Origin: Dryomyza anilis
Taxonomy: Eukaryota; Arthropoda; Insecta; Diptera; Dryomyzidae
DNA: 64,000 nucleotides
Assembly (NCBI GenBank): GCA_951804985.1
Contig: OX638130.1
Location: forward strand, 4,554,501-4,618,500
Direction: 5' to 3'
The notes under the pieces are model-generated. The model was not told the origin of the DNA. It made no database searches and was given only the letters and a program-made list of their open reading frames with translations. Positions 13,020 through 23,568 of this stretch are shown here, in pieces (positions within the stretch are counted from its first letter, which is position 1; each line of letters begins with the position of its first letter). Both the position numbers and the translations under genes were made by a program.

Positions 13020-14962
13020 ATGTTTAAGTATAACAGAATTCAAATGTTTCTGCTGCTTTTCTCGAGTTTTTTACAATGTGGCAACACTTTAAATCTAGCC
13101 GATATGCAGCAAGTCGGGCTCTGGAATTTGTTTCAGCAGTATTTTCGGCCAGATCGTAAGTAGTTAACCTGCGTTTTTATTAAGTGTTGAGTCATTTTTA
13201 TTTGCAATTTGTTTTTTAATTACTTTGACATCCTATAGCGCCGCAACAAAATGCCGTCTACGACTTTATTATAGTAGGCGGCGGTGCCGCAGGCTGTACC
13301 CTAGCGAATCGCCTCTCCGAGAATCCCAACTGGACCGTTTATCTCATCGAAGCGGGCGGCGTTGAAGATCTTTCACATCTTTCGCCCATCATGGCGATTT
13401 ACGTGCAAGTGACCGCCTCCAACTGGGGCTACAAATCGGTGCCGCAGCGGCGCGCCTGTCGCGGCATGCGTAACAACGAATGTGCATTGCCGCGCGGTAA
13501 AATACTTGGCGGCACTAGCTCCATCAATAACATGATCTATAATCGCGGCAATCGACGCGATTTTGATCGTTGGGCTGCAGCGGGCAATAAGGGCTGGTCA
13601 TACGTTGAAGTGTTGCCATATTTTCTCAAATCGGAGAATGCCAATCTGGCGGGCTTGGATTATTCACCATTTCACAATCATTCAGGGCCGCTCAGCGTCG
13701 AAGATGTACGTTTTCGCACAGAGTTGGTGCATGCTTTTGTAGCAGGCGCACAGCAAGCCGGTCATCGCATCACCGATTACAACGGCGAGTCGCAGTTGGG
13801 CGTCTCATATGTGCAGGCGACAACGCGTAATGGTCGCCGGGATAGTGCATACCGCGCCTATATTGAGCCGATACGCGCGCAACGCAAGAATCTGCATATT
13901 TTGACGTATGCACGCGTGACACGTGTCTTAATTGATCCAAAGTCAAAAGTCGCCTACGGCATAGAACTTTTACATAAGCGCGTCAAGTATACGTTGAAAG
14001 CGCGCAAGGAGGTTATACTATCCGCAGGCACTTTCAATTCACCGCAATTGCTAATGCTTTCGGGTGTTGGACCCGCCGATAATTTAGCCGCTATAGAGGT
14101 ACCCCTACTACAAGAGTTACCCGTGGGCGTGCGCATGTACGATCACATGTGCCACTTTGGGCCGACATTTGTCACAAATACAACGGGACAAACGGTATTT
14201 CCCTGGAGTATCACATTGGCCGATGTGAATGCATTTTTATTGCGCGGTGATCCTACAACGCGTATTTCTTCCATTGGTGGTGTCGAGGCCTTGACATTCA
14301 TAAAAGTGCCACAGTCACAAGAGCCGCCCGATTTTCCCGATATTGAGTTGATTACCGTCTCGGGCAGTTTAGCCTCCGATGAGGGCACAGGTCTTAAGGA
14401 GAGCGCCAATATCAAAGATGAAGTCTACGACAAAGTGTATCGACCGCTAGCTGCCGCACGTCAAGATCACTTTTCTTTTTTGGTAATGCAATTTCATCCG
14501 AAATCAGTGGGACATCTGTGGTTGCGCAATCGTGATCCACTACAATGGCCCATGTTAGATCCACGTTATTTTGCAAATGAAGAGGATATTGAATTTTTAC
14601 TGGAGGGTATAAAGGCCGCGATACGTATTACAGAGACTCCTGCAATGCAACGCATAGGCACGCGTATACATGATATTCCGGTGCCCGGCTGTGAGCATCT
14701 TCAATTTGGCACAGACGATTATTGGCGTTGCTCTATACGCACCTTGTCATATACGTTGCATCATCAGGTGGCCACTTGTCGCATGGGTCCTGCAACAGAT
14801 CCCACCACTGTGGTGAATTCACAATTGCAAGTGCATGGCATACGCAAGTTGCGTGTGGTGGATACGAGCATTATTCCATTTCCGCCGACGGCGCACACGA
14901 ATGCGGCGGCTTTTATGATTGGGGAAAAGGCGGCGGATATGATACGCGGCGATTGGGAATAA
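13020..14962 (+). CDS. GMC oxidoreductase 4, two exons
   Basis: Fourth tandem GMC flavoenzyme. Exons are 13020-13155 and 13239-14962, joined by an 83-bp phase-1 intron; the product is 619 residues. The leader has two possible starts, Met1 and Met9; either gives a hydrophobic signal (MFLLLFSSFLQCG). GGGAAG is at 59-64, then RGKILGGTSS, SAGTFNSPQLLMLSGVG (Ala to Thr against the paralogues), LHHQVATCRMG and PPTAHTNAA. SSINN replaces SSINF in signature 1. Closest to GMC 3. Two AATAAA signals lie at about 15003 and 15017. A secreted or luminal oxidoreductase is inferred; the substrate is unknown. Confidence 0.93.
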
Positions 14963-15800
14963 GTATGCAATTCAAAGGTACTGAAAACTCCAAATGTAAA
15001 AAAATAAAATACACAAATAAATTTTAGCAAGCACACAAATTTTGTTTAATAAAGGTTTCTATGAAAAAAAAGAGTTCAGTTGAATAACCCTAATTGTCGA
15101 TGAATAAAAACTTGTTTACAAAAAAAAAATCTAAATTGTGTACTAAATTAACTATATGGTGGCGAATCATTCTTTTCTATAGGTATACAAAATATACACT
15201 GAAAAAAGAGTTTACTAATATTGTGAAAATTTTAACTTAAAGTAGCTTCAAGATCAATGATACTTAAATATTAAAAAATAAACTTTCGTGAAAGAAGACA
15301 ATTTCTGCTGCGATCATTTTGTAGTTGAGTTTGTTGAATTTTTAATTATTAATTAATATTTTTATATTATTTCTCAGCACTAACTTTAGTCGTTGCTTAA
15401 TAATGTTAGTGCCGCGTTCGCGGGTAGATATTTTTTGAAGTGCAATTTATTTTTTGTCATTTTAATTAACAATAACAATTTTTTAATGTATATTAATTTT
15501 GTAGAAAGATTTATGTGATGTCTTAAAATATTTTTATTATATTGAATATTTGCATGCATTGTTTTTTTTTATAATTATTTTTCATTTTAATTATTTTTTT
15601 AACTGCAAAATACATTTTAAATTGTTTTGTAGACTACTAAAAACATTTTGTATTTAATTGGTTTATCATTTTAAAAATGTGCAGTTGAAAAGACTGCATA
15701 ACTTGTTACACGCAGAGAAAAAACTTGGTTGTGGTGATCATATTTGAAGGGCATCATACTATGAGATTGGGGTTATGGTTGTAGGCAGGTTAGTTTGTAG
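14963..15800. other. AT-rich region after the GMC cluster
   Basis: Very AT-rich with homopolymer runs and no ORF of note. Taken as intronic DNA of Flo2 on the opposite strand. Confidence 0.4.
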
Positions 15801-16662
15801 CAGAGCTCTCGATTACCCGGGTGCCCGGGTACCCAGCAGACATCAAGGGAAATCGAATTGTACCACTCTCAGTGGTCCCTGACCCCCAAAAGGGGGTCAA
15901 AAACCACTTTTTGTCCAAAAAATTTTTATTGCGGAAACCTCATTAGAAGACTAATGGTACCCTTTGGAGTGGTCCCTGACCCCCAAAAGGATGTCAAAAA
16001 CCCATTTATGACCCAAAAATTTTTATTTCAGAAATCGATAGCGGGGTCAGGGACCACTGAGAGTGGTACCATTCGATTTCCCTTGATGTCTGCTACCGAT
16101 TTCTGCAATAAAAACTTTTTCGGTCTTTTTATCACTTTCCGCCCACTTTTGCCCACCCACCCACTTTTGTCCACCTACATTTTTCCAGCCACTTTCGACC
16201 AACTCCCACATCAAGCAAACGAACGGACAGACAAATTAACAAGCGATCAAATGAACAATCGTCAATCGAACAAACGAACGATCGAACAAGCTACTCGAAG
16301 CTCGAACAACGATCGAGCTACTCGAACAACGAACGAGCCATAGAGCTACTCGAACAAACGAGCTACTCGAATAGCTCGAACAAACGAACGAACCAACTAC
16401 CCGGGTTTTGCGAACTACCCGGGTACCTCGAACATTTAATACCCGGGTTTTTCGAGTATTTGAACAACCCGGGTATTACCCGGGTAGCTCGAAAAACCCG
16501 GGTAGCCCGGGTACCCGGGCACCCGGGTAATCGAGAGCTCTGTTTAATACCCGGGTTTTTCGAGTATTTGAACTACCCGGGTATTACCCGGGCTTTCGAG
16601 CGCCCGGGTACCCGGGTACCCGGGCTACTCGAAAATACTCGTATGAAATCGAGAGCTCTGGT
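15801..16662. mobile_element. GC-rich foldback element with nested inverted repeats
   Basis: A perfect 34-bp inverted repeat bounds 15801-15834 and 16509-16542; its ends read CAGAGCTCTCGATTACCCGG. Inside the left end a second pair of arms (15835-15886 and 16043-16094) matches at 51 of 52 positions. The middle holds direct repeats containing GGTCCCTGACCCCC and a CGAACAAACGAACGA stretch. The right end is a cluster of CCCGGG sites (at least 15 across the element), and the final segment is partly duplicated at 16543-16662. The open frame at 15858-16343 has no motif. No transposase is present, so this is a non-autonomous foldback-type element or an unusual composite repeat. Confidence 0.75.
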
Positions 16663-17190
16663 TTGTAGTGGCATCTGTTTTAATATTTAAAATATTTGAT
16701 AGGCATTTATAAAAAAACGACCTCGATTTATATAAAATGACTATCGGGACCCGTGTTATAGCCTTTTGGCGTGGCGGTTAGAATTTAAAATATGATCCTT
16801 TGTTTCGATTTCTATAACTCTACTCTTAGCTGGTCTTGTGTTATAGAATTTTTAAAAGTTTGATTATATGGAAGGAGCCACGCCCCAGTTTTCCTTTAGT
16901 GCTACTATTAAATTTTATATAAAGCAACCCTGCTGCTTGTCTAATTTCACCACAAAACTACTCGTCTCACCACGCCACACGATGACTTAACGCCAGTTCA
17001 AAAACATGACCTGTGTTATAGAATTTTTATAGTTTTGATTATATGGCAGGAACCACGCCCCATTTTTCCTTTAGTGCTACTATTAAATTTTATATAATGT
17101 AACCCTGTTGCTTGTCTAATTTCACCACAAAACTACTCGTCTCACCACGCCACACGATGACTTAACGCCAGTTCAAAAACATGACCTGCG
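16663..17190 (-). repeat. Helitron-related repeat with a 175-bp tandem duplication
   Basis: The segment starting TTATAGAATTTTT at 16841 recurs at 17016; two units (16836-17010 and 17011-17185) are nearly identical, including CGCCACACGATGACTTAACG. The stretch TTTCTATAACTCTACTCTTAG at 16809 is the reverse complement of a stretch near 35690 inside the Helitron-like element, so this is probably a related fragment on the - strand. Confidence 0.65.
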
Positions 17191-17704
17191 GCATGAAAAC
17201 ATTCTCCCTTCCTCTCTAACTCTGATACGTATTCTAACAGTTAATTCTGATGCGTAACGTATGCAGTAAAGACCCTGTTACTAAAAGTATTCATTTTGTG
17301 GCAACATTTTTCGCCCCCTTTTTAATTTACCGAAAACATGGCTCGAGGATATAGCAAGAAAAAATAAGAAGAGTTCGAAAAGTTTGTGATGTCAGTATTT
17401 TTTTTTTTTGTTGTCTAAGTTGTTGTTAACGGTGTTGCTGTCAGTTGCCATATTGATAATGATGCCACTGTGTGCGACTTTAGCATTTGACAGACAGGCA
17501 ATAGAAAGGCACAGGATGCAGTCAGGACGTTGCTCCTGGCTATGCGACCTAATTCATTTCCTTGTGCTGCGAGTAATAGTTTCATTTTTATATATTTAAA
17601 AAAAAAAATTCTAACTTTATAGTTTTTTTTAATTTGTTTTTTTTGTTATTTCTTTTATATTATAGTTAGAATTTTTATTATTTATTTTTATTAATTCAGA
17701 TTTT
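17191..17704. other. Non-repetitive segment, possibly conserved noncoding
   Basis: The part at 17410-17590 is less AT-rich than its surroundings and shows CAGTTGCC, GACAGACAGG and GTGCGAC words typical of fly regulatory DNA. A 63-codon frame here starts at a non-ATG codon and I do not accept it as a gene. It would lie in the Flo2 intron. Confidence 0.3.
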
Positions 17705-18000
17705 CAGATATCTTATTAGACATATTTTCAGATATGTTTTCAATATATTTTCAGATATATTTTCAGACAAATTTTCAGAAATAATTTCAGACATTTTATC
17801 AAGTACATTCTCAGATATATTTTCAGATATATTTCAGACATATTTTCAGATATCTTTTCAGACATATTTTCAGATATATTTTGAACCATATTTTCAGATA
17901 TATTTGGAAACATATTTTCAGATATATTTAAAGATATATTTTGAAACAACTTTTCAGGCATATTTTCATATATATTTTCGACATATTTTCAGATTTTTTT
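17705..18000. repeat. 12-bp satellite, small array
   Basis: Units of TTTTCAGATATA and TTTTCAGACATA. Same family as the larger array at 19380-20905. Because 12 is a multiple of three, frames stay open on both strands and yield SENMSENIS-like peptides that are not genes. Confidence 0.88.
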
Positions 18001-19379
18001 ATTATTTCATTTAGAAAATAGCATTTTTTCACTTTTTCCATATTATAATTTTTTTTTGTTATCTTTTTTCATTATTTATTTTTTTACATTTTTTATGTTT
18101 TTCTTTTCTCATTTTTTTATTTTGTTTTCAACTTTAACTCGTATATTGCATTATGAGAGCATTTAATTTTTGTTTTATTTGTATTTATTTATTTACAAAA
18201 CAAGGATACGCACCACATCCTTTGGCAGTATTTCAACCCTCCTGGCATCCCTTGCACCGAAAGGATGCCAGGAGATACATATTATCAGTGGTGTCTGTAT
18301 TTGTTTGACGTACAGTGTTGCCAGGGTTTAATGCACTTCCATAACACATAAATTTTGCACTATCACAACCCCTGTCATTCTTTTCTTCTCATGCGTTGAT
18401 TTTCTTGCTTTTGTTTGACGTTACTTTGGCGCCGCTTCATGTATCACATGGTGGTACTTAAAAATGCTTTATAACCCTCAATATTTTTTGTATGTTTTAC
18501 TGCTCTATTAATGATATGGTGACTGAATTTTATACTAAAAGTTAACTTTTTTTTGGATTGAGGTGGATTTCATACTAGTTAAATTTTTAAAATTCGGTCG
18601 TAAGTAAATTTTAATTAAATCATATCCGATAAGGAAAAATCGATTTAAATAAATTTTAAAATGATAAAAAATAAATTCAGAATAATATTTTAACAACAAC
18701 ATATATCAAACCTAAGATGAAAAGTTATCCAACGTTGTATTTTCATTGTTGAACAATAAAATATTCCATTTTTCACATAATAATTGACATAATACTTTGT
18801 TATTAACATTAATACTGAATTAATGATAATAAACTGAATATTAATTTTTCAATTCAATAAACTAATAAAATTTAAATAAATTCCAACTACAATTCGCATT
18901 GTAACCAGTTTACAATGATGTGGAAAATCATAATGATGTGAATACTGTCTAAGTTCTAAGTATTTTTACTGTTTAAATTGCATTTGGTTGTAAATAATAA
19001 ATAAAATGTAATAAATATAAAAAGAATCAACATTTTATTGCAAAGAACGTCACAAGTTGAGTCATAAAATGACTGCCATACCAAATGAATGAAGTCTTAT
19101 CAACGCAAATATTTAACAGTGTTGTTAAAAATACATTTATAATTGCAATAGTATAAGAAATTAACTGATTACCGTAATGTTATCAATAATTGCAGTAATG
19201 TTCAAGTGCTTGTTGAGCTTTTGATTACTAAAATCTGTGCATTCTATGACAAACTCAACGATTAACAAGACATGGCAATCAGAATAATGTGGTTGCAGTG
19301 AATGATAAAATGTTTGAATAAGAATAAAAAATTGCGTATTAATAAAATACTTAATTTGAAAAAGTAATTATTCTTATTT
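18001..19379. other. AT-rich region with one short perfect hairpin
   Basis: No gene is visible. At 18239-18250 and 18263-18274 a 12-bp perfect inverted repeat (CTCCTGGCATCC) encloses a 12-base loop, within a GC-richer patch at 18210-18330. Confidence 0.45.
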
Positions 19380-20905
19380 TCAGATATATTTTGAGGGATA
19401 ACTTTTCATATATATTTTCAGACATATTTTCAGATATCTTTTCGGACATGACATATTTTCAGATATACTTTCAGAGATATTTTCAGACATATTTTAAGAG
19501 ATATTTTTAGATATCTGTTCAGATATCTTTTCAGATATCTTTTCAGATATCTTTTCAGATATCTTTTTAGATATCTTTCAGAAATCTTTTTAGATATCTT
19601 TATAGATATCTTTTCAGATATCTTTTCAGATATCTTTTCAGACATATTTTGAGGGATAACTTTTCATATATATTTTCAGACATATTTTCAGATATCTTTT
19701 CGGACATGACATATTTTCAGATATACTTTCAGAGATATTTTCAGAAATATTTTAAGAGATATTTTTAGATATCTGTTCAGATATCTTTTCAGATATCTTT
19801 TCAGATATCTTTTCAGATATCTTTTCAGATATCTTTTTAGATATCTTTCAGACATCTTTCAAGATATCTTTTAAGATATATTTTTAGACTTATTTTGAGA
19901 CATATTTTCAGATATCTCATCAGATATATTTTCAGAGATATTTTTAAACATATTTTTAAACATCTTTTTAGATATATTTTCAGACATTTTTCAGTTACAT
20001 TTTCAGATATATTTTCAGACATCTTTTCAGATATATTTTGAGGAATAACTTTTCACGTATATTTTCAGACATATTTTCATATATCTTTTCGGACATGACA
20101 TATTTTCAGATATACTTTCAGAGATATTTCCAGACATATTATAAGATATAATTTGAGAGATATATTTAGATATCTTTTCAGATATCTGTTTAAATATCTT
20201 TCAGATATCTTTTCCGATATGCTTTCAGACGTGTTTCAGATATCTTTTAAGATATATTTTCAGACTTATTTTGAGATATATTTTCAGATATCTTATCAGA
20301 TATATTTTAAGAGATATTTTTAAACATATTTTTAGACATCTTTTTAGATATATTTTGAGATATTTTTCAGTTAGATTTTCAGACATATTTTCAGTAATCT
20401 TTTCAGATATATTTTTAAACATTGTTCAGACATAATTCCAAATATATTTTCAGATATATTTTCGACATATTTTCAGATATCTTTTCAGATATCTTTTCAC
20501 ATATATTTTCAGATATACTTTTAGATATATTTTCAGACATATTTTCAGACATATTTTCAGACATATTTTTAGACATATTTTCAGACATATTTTCAGACAT
20601 ATTTTTAGACATATTTTCAGACATATTTTTAGACATATTTTCAGACATATTTTCAGACATATTTTTCAGATATCTTTTAAATATATTTTCAGATATCTTT
20701 TCACATATATTTTCAGACATTATTCAATAAGATTTTTAGATATATTTCCAAACATATTTTCAGATATATTTCCAAACATATTTTCAGATATATTTCCAAA
20801 CATATTTTCAGATATATTTCCAAACATATTTTCAGATATATTTCCAAACATATTTTCAGATATATTTCCAAACATATTTTCAGATATATTTCCAAAGATA
20901 TTTTA
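19380..20905. repeat. 12-bp satellite, large array with higher-order structure
   Basis: Built from TTTTCAGATATC, TTTTCAGACATA and similar 12-mers. A higher-order block starting GAGGGATAACTTTTCA occurs at 19393 and 19651 (258 bp apart), with a diverged copy at 20040. The right end (20726-20900) is a homogeneous 24-bp dimer array, TTTTCAGATATA plus TTTCCAAACATA. All peptide frames here are artefacts of the period. Confidence 0.92.
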
Positions 20906-21440
20906 ATAACTATATTAATATGTTTAGATGCAACAATTTATGTTCCTGGTGTTAATGCTACTACACATTTTTAATGTCACTAACCTATAGTCGGTCTTTA
21001 CGGCTCTATTTTTTAAAACATAATCGCTCACAGCAAAAAGCTGCGCCAAATTTTCATTTTTTTTTTGTCGAAAGTCTTCCTCTCCGTAAAGCTTTAATTT
21101 TATGGCGCATACTTGACAACAGCAACAAATTGTGCTGGCAACAAATTGTAGTTGTAGCCAGTACAAAAAGCAACAATAAAAAATCAATAAAACGCCGAAA
21201 TATATAAATTGTGTTGTGGGATATGTTATGCGTCATCTGCCTATGGCTGGCAGGCGTCGAAGATGACGTCGGCGGCGGCGACAACAAGTCAAGCCAGCCA
21301 GCATCAATGTCTCGTCATGGCGCGTAGCCCTAAAATTAGGCTTTAATTTTTTTGTTTGTTTTTTTTTTCTTTTAATTTTTTTTTTTGCGTTTTTGATGAG
21401 TTGAAAATTAAGCAATAAAAAAATTTAAGGGTTTCGCACA
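20906..21440. other. Non-repetitive island in the satellite region
   Basis: Contains GC-richer DNA (21225-21330, with GACGTCGGCGGCGGCGACAA) of unusually complex sequence between two satellites. Overlapping short frames on both strands show no motif. An alternative 5' exon or enhancer of Flo2 is possible but unproven. Confidence 0.3.
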
Positions 21441-21680
21441 ATATTTTGCTTCAAAATTCAATTTTCCACTAAAAATTCAATTTTTCACTAAAAATTCAAT
21501 TTTTCACTAAAAATTCAAATTTTCACTAAAAATTCAATTTTTCAATAAAAATTCAATTTTTCACTAAAAATTCAATTTTTCACTAAAAATTCAATTTTTT
21601 ACTAAAAATGCAATTTTTCTCTAAAAACGTTTTCACTAAAAATTACATTTTTTTACTAAAAATTAAAATTTAAAATTTTC
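21441..21680. repeat. 19-bp minisatellite, second array
   Basis: About ten units of TTCACTAAAAATTCAATTT, in the same orientation as the arrays at 4541-5372 and 60060-61420. Confidence 0.9.
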
Positions 21681-22885
21681 AAATTTTGTTAAACTTTTTA
21701 ATTACCCGCAATCATGGGATTTATATCTCTACAAAATTGGCATGACAATCAACATTTAAAAATTGTATTTGTTGTCAAATGTTTAATTTACTATTTTTAT
21801 TAATACTTGTTGTTTTTATATAGCATGTCATTTAATCGACAATCAGTAGTTGTATGGGGAATTCCCATGGTATTTTACCACACATGCTACTTTTCCCCAT
21901 ACATTAGAAATTGTGAAATTGTATTTGTCAAATGAATGCCGCCCGTATGACGCCATAATGTGTGGAGTTTGTTGAGGTAGTTGGTTGGCGGTGACGACGG
22001 CTATGCTTCGTTGAGGGTCAGCATTACTAATGAAAGTGTTATAGATCCACATGAAGTTTATTGAAATTTTAAAAGCATTGCCTGCTTTTAGGTGACATGG
22101 AAAAACACTTTCTTATATTAAATTTGAATTTACACTAAAAGTATTTTTTTAAAATACTTTAAGATATATTAAAAATGTTGTAATAAGCACATTATATTAG
22201 AGAGATAAAATGTATTTGAAAATTTATATGAAATTTAGATTTTTCAATTAAAAATTGTAAAATTTCAAATGAAATCGTAATTTTTATATTTGAAATAAAG
22301 AACTTTTTAAACAATATTGAGATCTTTATTTAAAACTTAGCCCCTTACTTTGTAAAACGAAACGAAAAGTACTTCGTAAAAAAATCCAGTGACATGTGTT
22401 GTTTAATTGTTCATTTCGTCGTCATTTTTATTTCATTTAAAACAATAAATCTGTCACTGTAATTTTTGTCGATTTTTTGACGAATCACTTTTCGTATCCT
22501 TTTACAAAATGAGGGGGTTAAATTCCAGAAGAAATTTAGATTTTTCATTTGTAATTGAGAAATATGCAAACATATTTTGATTTGAAATTACTAATGGAAT
22601 ATCTTACTAATGGAATATCTTATTACAAAAAGCTCTAATTTCAATTGAAAATACTAATTAAATTTATTTCTTTGTTTTAAATCGAAAATCTTTAATTAAT
22701 TTTTAATTTTTTCATTATCAAATATCATCATTTGAATTTATTCATTTTGAATTTATGAATATCTCAACATTGAAGAGTTTTTATTTAAATTTGGTTTACT
22801 TTGTATATGCTGCACAAGTCTATTTTATATCATATTTCATATTAATCTTTTTTTTATATTTTTAAAGTAAAAAATTTTCACATAC
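21681..22885. other. AT-rich intronic DNA with a GC-richer patch
   Basis: 21840-22050 is of higher complexity (CCGCCCGTATGACGCCATAA, GGTTGGCGGTGACGACGG) than the AT-rich rest and might be conserved noncoding DNA. This is the start of the Flo2 intron that follows its first coding exon. No second flotillin exon was found here. Confidence 0.35.
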
Positions 22886-23093
22886 CTGAAACAATTAACG
22901 CCTCATTGGGTCCCGTAGTATGTATGTTGCCCATCGCTGTAGTTGTTCTTCCTCCTTTTCTTGTTCTTCTTTTAAGGTTCTTTTGGTAACCTTTTACTTT
23001 ATTCTAAATATATAACTATATATTTTTAATTTTGAAAACTATTTTTATTGCACTTTAGACACTCACGATATTTTAACACTACTTTTTATAAAC
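22886..23093 (-). CDS. Flo2: Flotillin-2, first coding exon (partial gene)
   Basis: Read on the - strand, an ATG at 22934-22932 opens MGNIHTTGPNEALIVS and ends in phase 1 at a GTATGTG donor starting at 22885. This is the conserved, myristoylation-type (Met-Gly) N-terminus of flotillin-2/reggie-1, a scaffold of membrane microdomains on the inner face of the plasma membrane. A strong acceptor, a pyrimidine tract ending CAATTTTCAG, precedes 23093, so 23093-22935 would be 5' leader; that boundary is a prediction. Only 16 codons lie here. The next exon (expected to carry the GGCCGS-type segment) is not in the window, so the following intron exceeds 22.8 kb and holds all four GMC genes on the other strand. 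In Drosophila a GMC cluster likewise lies in a Flo2 intron, which supports the call. Confidence 0.85.
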
Positions 23094-23568
23094 CTGAAAA
23101 TTGAAAAAAAAAATATTTTTTTTTAATTAATTTTATAATTTCCAGATCATTTAATGTCAAATATATAATCCGAATTATTTTAATTCCAACAATATTCAGA
23201 TTATTCAGCACTATTATTCTCACACCAAAAAAAAAAAATTAAATAAAAATCACCCGAATTCTAAAAAATAAATACAACGTGAGGTTAGATGGAGCATCCA
23301 TATGTGATTTCTCAAAAAATAAATAGACATACAAATAAAATATGCCAGAGTTCACGAAATGTATTAAAATTAATAATACGAAAATCCTGGGAAAAGTGCA
23401 CTTAAGCGAAAATCTATTTAAACGCGATTTACTGTAATTTATTTTCGTTTTCTAATGTATTTTAGTACCAAAAAATACATTTTTATTTTTTTATTTATTA
23501 ATTCATTGATTTATTATCTATTTATATAAATATTTGTTATTTGAAGATTATTGATTTGAAAGATTATT
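23094..23568. other. AT-rich DNA upstream of the Flo2 exon
   Basis: Presumed intron between the Flo2 leader exon near 27.4 kb and the first coding exon. Nothing else is visible. Confidence 0.4.

Noticed and set aside
1365..14962. Reading the four long GMC frames as single-exon, N-terminally truncated pseudogenes
   Set aside because: Each has a short upstream exon with a signal peptide and consistent phase-1 splice sites that restore full length.
15858..16343. 161-codon frame
   Set aside because: It crosses inverted repeats of the foldback element and a low-complexity Asn/Arg/Thr stretch; no motif.
17408..17599. 63-codon frame with a hydrophobic start
   Set aside because: Non-ATG start after a T run, no splice or promoter context, no family match I can recognise.
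17740..20895. Long open frames in the 12-bp satellite (Ser-Glu-Asn-Met-rich and Phe-Ser-Asp-Ile-rich peptides)
   Set aside because: The repeat period is a multiple of three, so frames stay open on both strands by construction.
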